A DNA stretch of 64,000 nt. It comes from Massilia sp. BSC265 (lineage in GTDB: Bacteria; Pseudomonadota; Gammaproteobacteria; Burkholderiales; Burkholderiaceae_D). A program made the position numbers and the translations under genes. The stretch is taken from contig NZ_JPXI01000024.1 in NCBI RefSeq assembly GCF_000740675.1, positions 124,001-188,000 of the forward strand, in the 5' to 3' direction. Below are positions 29,287 to 42,260 of the stretch, in pieces. Below the pieces are notes generated by a model. The model was not told the origin of the DNA and ran no database searches. It saw only the letters and a program-made list of their open reading frames with translations. Position 1 is the stretch's first letter, and each line of letters begins with the position of its first letter.

Positions 29287-32200
29287 GTGCGCCTTTCCTC
29301 CATTAAATTGTCGGGATTTAAGTCTTTCGTCGATCCCACCAATTTCCAGGTGCCCGGCCAGCTCGTCGGCGTGGTCGGCCCGAACGGCTGCGGCAAGTCG
29401 AACATCATCGATGCCGTGCGCTGGGTGCTGGGCGAATCCAAGGCGTCCGAGCTGCGCGGCGAGTCGATGCAGGACGTGATCTTCAACGGGTCCACCTACC
29501 GCAAGCCGGCCGGGCGCGCCTCGGTCGAACTGGTATTCGACAACAGCGCGGGCAAGGCGGCGGGGCAGTGGGGCCAGTATGCCGAGATCGCTGTCAAGCG
29601 CACCCTCACGCGCGACGGCACCTCCACCTACTATATCAACGGCCAGCCGGTGCGCCGGCGCGACATCCAGGACATCTTCCTCGGCACCGGCCTGGGTCCG
29701 CGCGCCTACGCCATCATCGGGCAGGGCATGATCGCCCGCATCATCGAGTCGCGTCCGGAAGAGCTGCGTGTCTTCCTCGAGGAAGCCGCCGGCGTCTCCA
29801 AGTACAAGGAACGCCGGCGCGAGACCGAGAACCGGCTGTCGGACACGCGCGAGAATCTGCTGCGGGTCGAGGACATCCTGCGCGAACTGAACGCCAACCT
29901 GGAAAAGCTCGAGGCGCAGGCGGCGGTGGCGAACCGCTTCCACCAGCTGCAGGCCGACCAGGAGGAAAAGCAGAAGCTGCTCTGGCTGCTGCGCAAGAAC
30001 GAAGCCAAGGCCGAGCAGCTGCGCTTCTTCCGCGAGGTGGAAGAGGCCCAGACCGCGCTGGAGGCACAGACCGCCAAGCTGCGCAACGTCGAGCTCGAGC
30101 TGGAAAACATGCGCCAGGCGCACTTTTCCATCGGCGACCGCCTGCACACGGCGCAGGGCGCCCTGTACCAGACCAATTCCGAGATCGGCAGCCTGGAAGC
30201 CCAGATCAAGTTCGTGGTCGAGTCGCGCACCCGCCTGCAGAACCAGCTCGGCACCCTCGGCGCCCAACGTGACCAGTGGTTGGCGCAGCGCCAGGAATAC
30301 GAGGAGCAGCTGGCGGAGGCCGAGATCATGCTGGAAGAACTCGGCGCGCGCGCCGAAGGCGCCCAGATCGCGGTGGAGGCGCACGGCGAGCGGGTGCCGG
30401 AACTCGAAGCCGCCTGGCGCCAGGCCCAGGAACGCGCGAACGAATCGCGCGCCCGCATCATGCAGGTCCAGCAGCGCATCGAGCTGGCCAGCGCCCACCA
30501 GCGCAACGCGGCCAATATCCTCGGCAGCCTGGCCGCGCGGCGCGAACGCCTGCAGCAGGAGCGCAACGGCCTGAACCTGCCGGACAGCGCTACCCTCGAC
30601 AACCTGCGCCTGCAGCTCGAGGAAAAGCAGCTGGCGCTGGAAGAGCAGACCATGCTGCTCGACGAGGCCACGTCGCGCCAGGAAGCGGTCGAGCAGGAGC
30701 GCAAGGAGGCGCACGCCCGGGTCCAGCAGGAGTCCGGCGCAAGCGCCCAGCTGGAAGCCCGCCTGGCGGCCCTGCGCCAGGTGCAGGACCGGGTCCAGAC
30801 CCAGGGCAAGGTCCAGCCCTGGCTGGAGAAGCACGAGCTGTCCGGTCTGCCGCGCCTGTGGCAGAAGCTCGACATCGAGGAAGGCTGGGAGACCGCGCTG
30901 GAAGCCGTGCTGCGCGAGCGCTCGGCCTCACTGGAGCTGTCGAACCTGGACTGGGCCAAGGCCTTCTTCGTCGACGCGCCGCCGGCCCGCCTGGCTCTGT
31001 ATTCGCCGGCGCCGGGGGCGCCCGCTCCAAGTGACGTCCCCGGCCTGAGACCCTTCGCCAGCCTGCTGCGCCTGAACGACCCCGGCGTGCGCGGGGTGCT
31101 GAACGACTGGCTGCATCACGTCTACGTGGCCCAGGATGCCGCCGCGGCGTTTGCCGATCGCGGCCGCCTGCCGCAGGGCGGCTGCTTCGTGACCCGCCAG
31201 GGCCACCTGGTCACGCCGTCGAGCGTGCGCTTCCATGCGCCGGATGCAGAGCAGGACGGCATGCTGGCGCGCCAGCACGAGATCGACAACATCGGCAAAC
31301 AGCTGCGCGCCCAGGCCCTGCTTCTGGACGAGGCGAAGAGCCGCGCCACCCGCGCCGATGCGGCGGTCAGCGAGCTGGCGCGCCGGCTGCAGGATGCGCG
31401 CCAGCGGGTCGGCAGCCTGACGCGCGAAGTGCATGCGCTGCAGATCGAGGTGCTGAAACAGAGCGAGATCGAAGCCCGTTTCAACCAGCGCAGCGGCCAG
31501 ATCGCCGCCGACCTGCTTGAAATCGCGGCCCAGGAAGCCGAGCAGCGCCAGGCCGCTGCGGAAGCCGAGCAGGAATTCGAGCAGCTCGACATGGAGCTGG
31601 CCGAGCTGCAGGGCAGCCACGAGGACGGCCAGACCGCCTTCATCGAGAAAGAGCAGGCGCTGGCGGACGCGCGCCAGAAACTGCGCGACCTGGAACGTCG
31701 TGCGCAGGAGGCGCAGTTCGCCGAGCGTTCGCAGCGCAGCAAGATCGAGGAGCTGCGCCGCAATATCGCTACCGCCTCCAGCCAGGCCGAGCAGGTCTCG
31801 GCCAGCCTGGGCGCCGGCCGTCTGGAACTGGAAGCGCTGGAAGCGGGCACCGCCCACGAGGGCCTGCAGGAGCTGCTCGAGCGCCGCTCTACCCAGGAGC
31901 GCGCGCTGGCCGATGCGCGCCATGAGCTCGACCAGATTACCCAGCAGCTGCGCCAGCTCGAGGAAATGCGCATGGGGAACGAGCGCAGCCTGCAGCCGCA
32001 GCGCGACCGCATCACCGAGCTGCAACTGAAAGAGCAGGCCGCGCGCCTGAACCAGGAACAGTTCGCCGAAGCCCTGGCCACCACCGGGGCGATCGAATCC
32101 GAACTGCTTGAGAAGCTCACGCCCGACATGAAGCCGCAATACCTGCAGGGCGAAGTCACGCGCCTGACCAATGCGATCGGCGCCCTCGGGGCGGTGAATC

Positions 32201-32807
32201 TGGCGGCGGTGGACGAACTCGCGCAGGCAACCGAGCGCAAGCGCTATCTCGACTCGCAGAACAATGACCTGCAGGAAGCGATCAATACGCTGGAAGACGC
32301 GATCCACCGCATCGACCGCGAGACCCGCGACCTGCTGCAGGACACCTTCGATCGCGTGAACACCCACTTCTCGGAACTGTTCCCGATCCTGTTCGGCGGT
32401 GGCCAGGCCAAGCTGGTGATGACCGGCGACGAGATCCTGGACTCCGGCGTGCAGGTAATGGCCCAGCCGCCGGGCAAGAAGAACGCGACCATCCACCTGC
32501 TGTCGGGCGGGGAAAAGGCGCTCACCGCGACCGCGCTGGTGTTCTCGATGTTCCGCCTGAACCCGGCGCCGTTCTGCCTGTTGGATGAGGTCGACGCGCC
32601 GCTGGACGACGCCAATACCGAGCGCTTCTGCCGCATGGTCAAGCGCATGTCGGACCATACCCAATTCCTCTTCATCTCGCACAACAAGATCGCGATGGAG
32701 ATGGCCAACCAACTGATCGGTGTGACGATGCAGGAGCAGGGCGTATCGCGCATCGTGGCGGTGGACATGGAGTCCGCCGCGAATTTCGCTACTGAGGCAC
32801 AAGCAGC

Positions 32808-32811
<4 letters not shown>
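29287..32811 (+). CDS. smc: Chromosome partition protein SMC
   Basis: Structural maintenance of chromosomes ATPase of 1174 residues, acting in chromosome compaction and segregation. Walker A is GPNGCGKS (31-38), the ABC signature is LLSGGEKAL (Ser1073) and Walker B is FCLLDEVDAPLDD (Asp1100, Glu1101). Two long coiled coils flank a hinge at roughly 500-660. The start is GTG at 29287, where the family N-terminus RLSSIKLSGFKSFVDP begins. It starts a dense plus-strand run: its TGA overlaps the zipA ATG. The coding of scpA/scpB is not in the window. Confidence 0.97.
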
Positions 32812-36349
<3,538 letters not shown>

Positions 36350-36368
36350 TCGAGTGAAAGAGAAAAAC

Positions 36369-37262
36369 ATGAGCCTGATTCGCAAAGCAGTCTTTCCTGT
36401 CGCCGGCCTCGGCAGCCGCTTCCTTCCCGCCACCAAGGCGCAGCCGAAGGAGATGCTGCCGATCGTGGACAAGCCGCTGATCCAGTATGCCGTGGAAGAA
36501 GCCGTGGCCGCGGGCATCACCGAACTGGTCTTCATCACCGGCCGCAACAAGCGCGCCATCGAGGACCATTTCGACAAGGCCTACGAGCTCGAATCGGTGC
36601 TGGAAGCGGCGGGCAAGGAGGCCCTCCTCGAGACGGTGCGCGGCGTCATCCCGAAGAACGTCAACTGCATCTATATCCGCCAGTCGGCGCCGCTGGGCCT
36701 GGGACATGCGGTCCTGTGCGCCCGCCCGGTGGTGGGCAACGAGCCCTTCGCCGTGCTGCTGGCGGACGACTTCATGGATACCGATGCCGGCAAGAAGCCT
36801 GTGCTGGCCCAGATGACCGACCTGTACGCCTACGAGCGCTCCAGCATCCTGGCGGTGCAGGACGTCCCGCGCGAGAACACGCGCCAGTACGGCATCGTCA
36901 GCGCATCGAGCTACCGACCGAACCTGGAACTGGTCTCGGGCATCGTCGAGAAGCCTGCGCCGGACGTGGCGCCGTCCACGCTGGCGGTGGTCGGCCGCTA
37001 CGTGCTGTCGGGCTCGATCTTCGAGTACCTCGAGAACCTCGGCACCGGCGCCGGTGGCGAAATCCAGCTCACCGACGGCATCGCCGCGCTGATGCAGGCC
37101 GAGCGCGTGCTGGCCTATCGCTACGACGGCCAGCGCTACGATTGCGGTTCCAAGCTCGGCTACCTGGAAGCGACCGCCGCGATCGGCCTGAAGCATCCGG
37201 AGACCGCCGCCGGCTTCCGCGCCCATCTCGCATCGCTGTGCGAGCGGGGCCTGCTGCCGTGA
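36369..37262 (+). CDS. galU: UTP-glucose-1-phosphate uridylyltransferase
   Basis: Makes UDP-glucose for exopolysaccharide, LPS and trehalose. 297 residues. The nucleotide-binding start [20 protein letters not shown] and the [15 protein letters not shown] signature are present, with VLLADDFMD and the metal/sugar residues of the family further on ([15 protein letters not shown]). ATG at 36369 follows a purine-rich GAGAAAAAC. It is separated from ligA by 19 bases, and its stop overlaps the def start, so the three are likely co-transcribed. Confidence 0.96.
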   Translation: MSLIRKAVFPVAGLGSRFLPATKAQPKEMLPIVDKPLIQYAVEEAVAAGITELVFITGRNKRAIEDHFDKAYELESVLEAAGKEALLETVRGVIPKNVNCIYIRQSAPLGLGHAVLCARPVVGNEPFAVLLADDFMDTDAGKKPVLAQMTDLYAYERSSILAVQDVPRENTRQYGIVSASSYRPNLELVSGIVEKPAPDVAPSTLAVVGRYVLSGSIFEYLENLGTGAGGEIQLTDGIAALMQAERVLAYRYDGQRYDCGSKLGYLEATAAIGLKHPETAAGFRAHLASLCERGLLP

Positions 37263-37801
37263 GCGTCCGCCCCATCCTGCGCATGGGTGACCCGCGCCTG
37301 CTGCGCGTGGCCGAACCCCTGGGTGACCTCGAGTTCGACACGCCCGAGCTGCACGCACTGGTCCGTGACATGTTCGAGACCATGCATGCCGCCAACGGCG
37401 CCGGCCTGGCGGCGCCGCAGATCGGCGTCAACCTGCAGCTGGTGATCTTCGGCTTCGGGAAAAACCAGCGCTACCCGGATGCGCCGCCGGTGCCGGAGAC
37501 GGTGCTGATCAATCCGGTGCTGACGCCCCTGTCGGAAGAGATGGAGGAGGGCTTCGAGGGTTGCCTGTCGGTACCTGGCCTGCGCGGCAGCGTGCCGCGT
37601 TACACCAAGTTGCACTACGAAGGTGTCGACCAGTATGGCAAACGGATCGTGCGCGACGCCGAAGGCTTCCATGCGCGCGTGGTGCAGCACGAGGTGGACC
37701 ACCTGCACGGCATCCTGTACCCCATGCGCATCCGCGATTTTTCCCGCTTCGGCTTCACCGAAGTGATGTTCCCCGATCTCGATCCAAAGGCCGACGACTG
37801 A
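37259..37801 (+). CDS. def: Peptide deformylase
   Basis: Metalloenzyme that removes the N-formyl group from nascent proteins. 180 residues. The three motifs are GAGLAAPQ (47-54), EGCLSVPG (metal Cys102) and QHEVDHLHG (metal His144 and His148, catalytic Glu145). GTG at 37259 overlaps the galU stop (GTGA). This is not the def-fmt locus, so it is likely a second or divergent deformylase. Its stop overlaps the next ATG by one base. Confidence 0.95.
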   Translation: MSVRPILRMGDPRLLRVAEPLGDLEFDTPELHALVRDMFETMHAANGAGLAAPQIGVNLQLVIFGFGKNQRYPDAPPVPETVLINPVLTPLSEEMEEGFEGCLSVPGLRGSVPRYTKLHYEGVDQYGKRIVRDAEGFHARVVQHEVDHLHGILYPMRIRDFSRFGFTEVMFPDLDPKADD

Positions 37802-38280
37802 TGCGTTCCCTCGTTTTTCCGCTGCTGGTGCTGGTGGCTCCTTTGGTGCAAGCCGAGGATCTTTTCACGAAGATCGATGCGACGCCGATGAGCGAAGTCT
37901 GGCTCGACACCGGCTTCGCCACCGCCCACTTCGACAGCGACAAGGACCTGAACGGCGCCAACAAGGGACTGGGGGCGGAGTACCGCTTCAACGGCGCCAC
38001 GTCCGCCACCGTCGGACGCTTCTACAACAGCGACCGGCAGTGGTCGAACTATGCGGGGGTGATCTGGCAGCCCTACGCGCTGGGACCGGTGCGCGTGGGG
38101 CTGGCGATCGCGGCCTTCGACGGTTATCCGAAGATGCGCGACGGCGGGTGGTTCCCGGCGGCGATTCCGACGCTGACCTATGAGTACCAGCGTGTCGGCT
38201 TGAATGTCGGGATCATTCCGTCGTACAAGGACCGCCTGTACGGCGGGGTGTCGTTCCAGCTCAAGTTCAAGCTGTTGTAG
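37801..38280 (+). CDS. Small outer-membrane beta-barrel protein, function unknown
   Basis: A 159-residue exported protein. The signal peptide is clear (RSLVFPLLVLVAPLVQA, then EDLFTK). The rest consists of short amphipathic strands such as EVWLDTGFATAHFDS, SATVGRFYNSDRQWSNYAGV and GGVSFQLKFKLL, ending in aromatic/hydrophobic residues; the pattern recalls an 8-strand barrel of PagP size, but I cannot identify the PagP catalytic residues. Start overlaps the def stop (TGATG). The TAG stop is part of a repeat element that begins at 38277. Confidence 0.65.
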   Translation: MRSLVFPLLVLVAPLVQAEDLFTKIDATPMSEVWLDTGFATAHFDSDKDLNGANKGLGAEYRFNGATSATVGRFYNSDRQWSNYAGVIWQPYALGPVRVGLAIAAFDGYPKMRDGGWFPAAIPTLTYEYQRVGLNVGIIPSYKDRLYGGVSFQLKFKLL

Positions 38281-38370
38281 GGTGGGCAGGTCTCCTGCCC
38301 ACGCGGCGATCGCAACGGGCTGCGTCGCCGCGCCGGATGATCTCGCTGCAAACGATCACCGCGTGGGCGG
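38277..38370. repeat. GTAGGGTGGGC hairpin repeat, copy A
   Basis: The left half is GTAGGGTGGGCAGG-TCT-CCTGCCCACGCGGCGAT. The right half keeps GATCACCGCGTGGGCGGGG but has lost the terminal CCACCCTAC arm. It fills the convergent gap between the barrel gene and the DUF885 gene and supplies the TAG stop codon of the former. Confidence 0.75.
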
Positions 38371-38375
38371 GGTAA

Positions 38376-40145
38376 TTACGACTCTTTCGGATACGGCGAC
38401 TTCCCCCCATCCGCAATGAACGCATCGATCCGCTGTTGCAGCACCGGCAGCGGCACCGATCCCAGCTGCAGCACGGTGTCGTGGAAGTTGCGGATGTCGA
38501 ACTTCGGCCCCAACGCCTTCTCCGCCCGCGCGCGCGCCTCCTGGATCGCCATCTGCCCCAGGTAGTAGGACAGCGCCTGCCCCGGCCACGAGATGTAGCG
38601 GTCCACTTCGGTCTCGACCTCATGCCTGGCCAGCGCCGTGTTCTCCATCAGGTAGGCCTGGGCCTGCTCGCGCGTCCAGCCCTTGGCGTGGATGCCGGTG
38701 TCGACCACCAGGCGCGATGCGCGCCAGGCCTGGTAGCTCAGCATGCCGAAGTGTTCATAGGGCGTCTCGTAGATGCCCATCTCCACGCCCAGGCGTTCCG
38801 AGTACAGGGCCCAGCCTTCGCCGAAGGCCGAGATGTAGGCGCGGCGGAAGTTCGGCACGCCTTGCTGCTCCAGCGCGACCGGCATCTGGAAGGCATGTCC
38901 CGGCGCCGACTCGTGCAGCGTCAGCGCCGGCAGGCTGTACAGCGCACGTGCCGGCAGATTGTAGGTGTTGACCCAGTACGAACCGGGACCGCCGCGGCCG
39001 GCGGTGTAGAAGGGCGCCTGGTCGTCCGGCACCGGCAGGATTGCGAAGCGGCGGCGCGGCAGGTAGCCGAAGTACTGGTCGGCCTTGGCATCGAATTTCT
39101 TGGCGGTCCACGCCGCATGCATCAGCAGCTCCTTCGGCGTCTTGGCATAGAACTGCGGATCGGTGCGCAGGAAGGCCAGGAAGGCCGGCAGGTCCCCCTT
39201 GAAGTCCGCCTTCTTCATGGTCTCATGCATCTCGGCGCGGATCTTCGCCATTTCCGCCAGACCGATCGCGTGGATCTGCTCGGCCGTTAAATTGGTCGTG
39301 GTGTACTCGACGATCTTCGACTGGTAATAGGCCTTCCCGCCAGGCATGCTCTCGGCGGCGAGCGTGGTGCGGGCCTTCGGCACGTATTCGTTGCGGAAGA
39401 AGTCCAGTACCTTCGCGTAGGCCGGCTGCACGCCGTCGCGGATGATCGTCGCGGCCTGGGTCCGCAGTGCTTCCTGCTCGGCGCTTGGCACCGAGCCCGG
39501 GAAGTTCTTGAAGGGCGTGAAGAACACCGTTTCCTGCGGCGTCTTCGCGTCGGCGATCGAGACGAGCGCCACGTCGCGGCCCCTGAGCGTCACCTGCGGC
39601 GGCGTGAAGCCGCGCGCCATGCCAGCGCGCATGTTGGCGGTCTCCTGCGCGAAATACCCGGGGAGGGCGGCCAGCTGCTTCAGGTAGTTGCGGTAATCCT
39701 CGAGGGTCTTGAACGGGCGGCGCGGCGTGAAGGTGACGTCGGTCCAGAAAGCGCTGTCGGCATTGACCGGCTGCTCATATTCGCGGAAGCGCTGGGCGTC
39801 GAGCAGGGCGGCGATCTGGGCGCGGTAGACCGCGAAGTCGACGCGCTGGCCATGGGACAATTCGCCCGGCCTGATGCCGTCGAGTTCCTTCAGGACGCCT
39901 TCCCAGTACACGCGCCGCGCTTCCTGCGCCGGCGCATCGACGCGGGCCAACTCGGCGCTGACGCCGTGGTCGTCGTCAGCCCTGGCCAGGCGTTCCGAGA
40001 CGCGCCACTTCCACTCTTTGGTGTAGATTGTCTTAAAACGCGCGTCAGCGCTCGAGGCAGTCGCAGAAACGGCACCGGCAGGGGCAGCCGCCAGACTCAG
40101 CAGTACACAGGCCGTCGTCAGGACGGCGCCCAGATTTTTTTCCAT
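38376..40145 (-). CDS. DUF885-family putative metallopeptidase, exported
   Basis: A 589-residue protein with a signal peptide (VLTTACVLLSLAAAPAGA). DUF885 family, related to M32-like metallopeptidases. The metal motif HESAPGH is near residue 410 (LPALTLHESAPGHAFQM), followed by AYISAFGEGWALYSERLGVE with the third ligand Glu region. Probable zinc-dependent peptidase in periplasm or envelope, substrate unknown. ATG at 40145 starts MEKNLGAVLTT. It is transcribed alone and divergently from the KaiC cassette. Confidence 0.85.
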   Translation of the reverse strand: MEKNLGAVLTTACVLLSLAAAPAGAVSATASSADARFKTIYTKEWKWRVSERLARADDDHGVSAELARVDAPAQEARRVYWEGVLKELDGIRPGELSHGQRVDFAVYRAQIAALLDAQRFREYEQPVNADSAFWTDVTFTPRRPFKTLEDYRNYLKQLAALPGYFAQETANMRAGMARGFTPPQVTLRGRDVALVSIADAKTPQETVFFTPFKNFPGSVPSAEQEALRTQAATIIRDGVQPAYAKVLDFFRNEYVPKARTTLAAESMPGGKAYYQSKIVEYTTTNLTAEQIHAIGLAEMAKIRAEMHETMKKADFKGDLPAFLAFLRTDPQFYAKTPKELLMHAAWTAKKFDAKADQYFGYLPRRRFAILPVPDDQAPFYTAGRGGPGSYWVNTYNLPARALYSLPALTLHESAPGHAFQMPVALEQQGVPNFRRAYISAFGEGWALYSERLGVEMGIYETPYEHFGMLSYQAWRASRLVVDTGIHAKGWTREQAQAYLMENTALARHEVETEVDRYISWPGQALSYYLGQMAIQEARARAEKALGPKFDIRNFHDTVLQLGSVPLPVLQQRIDAFIADGGKSPYPKES

Positions 40146-40383
40146 GGATATCCCAAAAGAAGAGCATGTTGCTCGGCGATATGCATCTTAGCGGGTCAGC
40201 GACAGATTGGCACGATTGGAAATGTTTCAGAAAGATACTTGGTTAACTTATCAATTTGCCGAATTGACACGCTATAATGCCCGCTGCACCGGGAGCCAGC
40301 CACGGCGTCCCCTGTCGCGGACGCGCGCCGGTCCCGCAGACCCAGACTTCCACCAGCGGCAATCATTGTTGAACGACGAAGAC
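40146..40383 (+). promoter_or_regulatory. Region upstream of the KaiC cassette
   Basis: AT-rich divergent region. A perfect TATAAT lies at 40273-40278, preceded closely by TTGCCG and TTGACA that are too near to be a standard -35, so an activator may be needed. A frame stays open from 40207 into the small gene without a clear ribosome-binding site. Nothing else is recognised. Confidence 0.4.
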
Positions 40384-40782
40384 ATGACGAATAGCACGGG
40401 CGCACCCGAACCGGCCGCTGGAAACGGCGCGCTGGTACAGCCGTGGCGGACGATCGCAACGCAGCTCTGCCCGCTCATCGGAGAAAGCGGTTTTTGTGCC
40501 TTGTTCGGCCGGGCCGTCCACGTGATCGGTCCCGATCACGCCTGGCTTGCTCCCCAGCAGTCCTGCCGTTCCCCGGCGCAGCTGTTCAGTATGCTGGAAG
40601 AACGGATGGCCCTGGCCGAACCGGAGCGCGCCGCGGCGGCTAGCGACGCCTTGTTGCGGACTTTCACCCAATTACTTGCCGCACTCATCGGGGAGAGGCT
40701 GACGCAGCAGTTGCTCGCATCGGCCACCATCGCCGGCCATACGCCGGCAGGCCAGCAGAAGAATGCACAGGAGCAGAAATAA
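40384..40782 (+). CDS. Small conserved protein preceding the KaiC-like gene
   Basis: A 132-residue soluble, mostly helical protein; not assigned to a family. Distinctive text: TQLCPLIGESGFCALFGRAV and LLRTFTQLLAALIGERLTQQ, two similar helical blocks separated by a Ser/Pro/Gln turn. The tail is polar (QQKNAQEQK). ATG at 40384 is used; a TTG at 40369 or a start further up at 40207 are possible. Its stop is followed with no gap by the KaiC-like ATG, so translation is coupled and a functional link is likely. Confidence 0.65.
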   Translation: MTNSTGAPEPAAGNGALVQPWRTIATQLCPLIGESGFCALFGRAVHVIGPDHAWLAPQQSCRSPAQLFSMLEERMALAEPERAAAASDALLRTFTQLLAALIGERLTQQLLASATIAGHTPAGQQKNAQEQK

Positions 40783-42252
40783 ATGAGCGACAAAGTAACC
40801 CTGGGAAAATTGGCTACCGGTGTGCCGGGGCTCGATGTTCTCCTGGGCGGTGGGTTGAACGAGTTTTCGTTCAACCTGATCACCGGAGCTCCCGGATGTG
40901 GCAAGACCACGATGGCCCACCAGATGATGTTTTCGCTGGCCAGCCAGGAGCGTCGCGCGCTGTTCTTTACGGTGCTGGGCGAGCCGCCGCTGAAGATGTT
41001 GCGCTACCAGCAGCAGTATTCTTTCTTCGATATGGAGAAGGTGGGGACCTGCATCCGCTACGTCAACCTGGCCTCGGACCTGCGCGCCGGCGACTTCAAC
41101 GGCGTGCTCGAACGCATTACGCGGGAGGTCGAGGATTTTGCGCCGAGCCTGGTGTTCGTGGATTCCTTCCGCTCGGTCATCCAGACGGCCCGCAACGGCA
41201 ACGAGGGCATGAGCGACCTGCAGCATTTCGTCCAGGAACTCGGTACCCGCATGACGAGCTGGATGGCAACCACCTTTCTCATCGGCGAGTACCAGCATGC
41301 CGATATCGAAGCCAATCCGATCATGACGGTCGCCGACGGCATGATCATGCTCAGCCAGTTCCATGAGCGCCATGCGGTGGTGCGCAAGATCCGTATCGTC
41401 AAGATGCGCGGGCAGGCGCACATGGCCGGTTCGCACACCTTCCGGATGACCGGCGACGGCCTGCGCATCTATCCGCGCTTGTTGCCGCCGCTGTCGGAAG
41501 ACCGGCTGCAGGGAACCCCACTCGATCGGGATCCGGCCCGCATCCCGACCGGCACGCCGGGACTCGACGACCTGCTCTACGGCGGCCTCCCCCAGGGCCA
41601 TTCGCTGCTCGCCATCGGACCGACCGGGTGCGGGAAGACCATCATGGGCACGCGCTTCCTGCAGGCCGGGGCCCGCGAGGGCGAACACGGCATCCTGATG
41701 TGCTTCGAGAAAGGCACGGCGCGCCTGCGCAACGCCGAGCTCGCGGAGATGGTCCGGGCAGGCCACGTCAGCGTGGTCGAGAGCCGCATGATCGACCTGA
41801 CCCTGGAAGAGCTGGAAGACGAGCTCCTGATGGCCATCGACCGCACCGGCGCGCGCCGCGTCGTCATCGACTCGCTGTCCGAAGTCACCCTGTACCTGGC
41901 GCCGGAATGCACGCGCGACCTGCGCGAAGGCGTGTTCCGGATGCTGACCAGCCTCGCGAGGCGCGGGGTGTCGGTGCTGGTCACGGTAGGCCTGGACGAG
42001 CAGGTGACCAACATGAACTACACCCGTCCCGACATGGCCTACATCACCGACGCCATCGTCGGGATGCGCTATGCCGAAGTGGACGGCCAGGTGCGCAAGT
42101 ACATCGCGGTGGTCAAGGTGCGCGGCAGCGGCCATAGCAGCGATGTCCGTGAATACCGGATCACGGACGAGGGGATCGAGATCGACCCGATCGCGGCGCC
42201 GGTCAACGGGGTGCTGTTCGGCGGCACCGACCGCGTGAACTACGGCGAATAA
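40783..42252 (+). CDS. KaiC-like double-domain ATPase
   Basis: A 489-residue RecA-fold protein with two KaiC domains. Walker A motifs are GAPGCGKT (35-42) and GPTGCGKT (279-286). The tandem catalytic Glu pair of KaiC is incomplete in both domains: VLGEPP in the first and CFEKGT in the second. In the CII region the text YTRPDMAYITDAIVGMRYAE aligns with the KaiC phosphorylation segment, but the autophosphorylated Ser/Thr pair reads Ala-Tyr here. No KaiA or KaiB is nearby. It is probably an ATP-driven oligomeric switch in signalling and not a clock oscillator. A hybrid kinase follows 8 bases downstream. Confidence 0.88.
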   Translation: MSDKVTLGKLATGVPGLDVLLGGGLNEFSFNLITGAPGCGKTTMAHQMMFSLASQERRALFFTVLGEPPLKMLRYQQQYSFFDMEKVGTCIRYVNLASDLRAGDFNGVLERITREVEDFAPSLVFVDSFRSVIQTARNGNEGMSDLQHFVQELGTRMTSWMATTFLIGEYQHADIEANPIMTVADGMIMLSQFHERHAVVRKIRIVKMRGQAHMAGSHTFRMTGDGLRIYPRLLPPLSEDRLQGTPLDRDPARIPTGTPGLDDLLYGGLPQGHSLLAIGPTGCGKTIMGTRFLQAGAREGEHGILMCFEKGTARLRNAELAEMVRAGHVSVVESRMIDLTLEELEDELLMAIDRTGARRVVIDSLSEVTLYLAPECTRDLREGVFRMLTSLARRGVSVLVTVGLDEQVTNMNYTRPDMAYITDAIVGMRYAEVDGQVRKYIAVVKVRGSGHSSDVREYRITDEGIEIDPIAAPVNGVLFGGTDRVNYGE

Positions 42253-42260
42253 GGTATGAC

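Noticed and set aside
40783..42252. Circadian clock KaiC
   Set aside because: No KaiA/KaiB, and the phosphorylation residues and catalytic Glu pairs are not kept.
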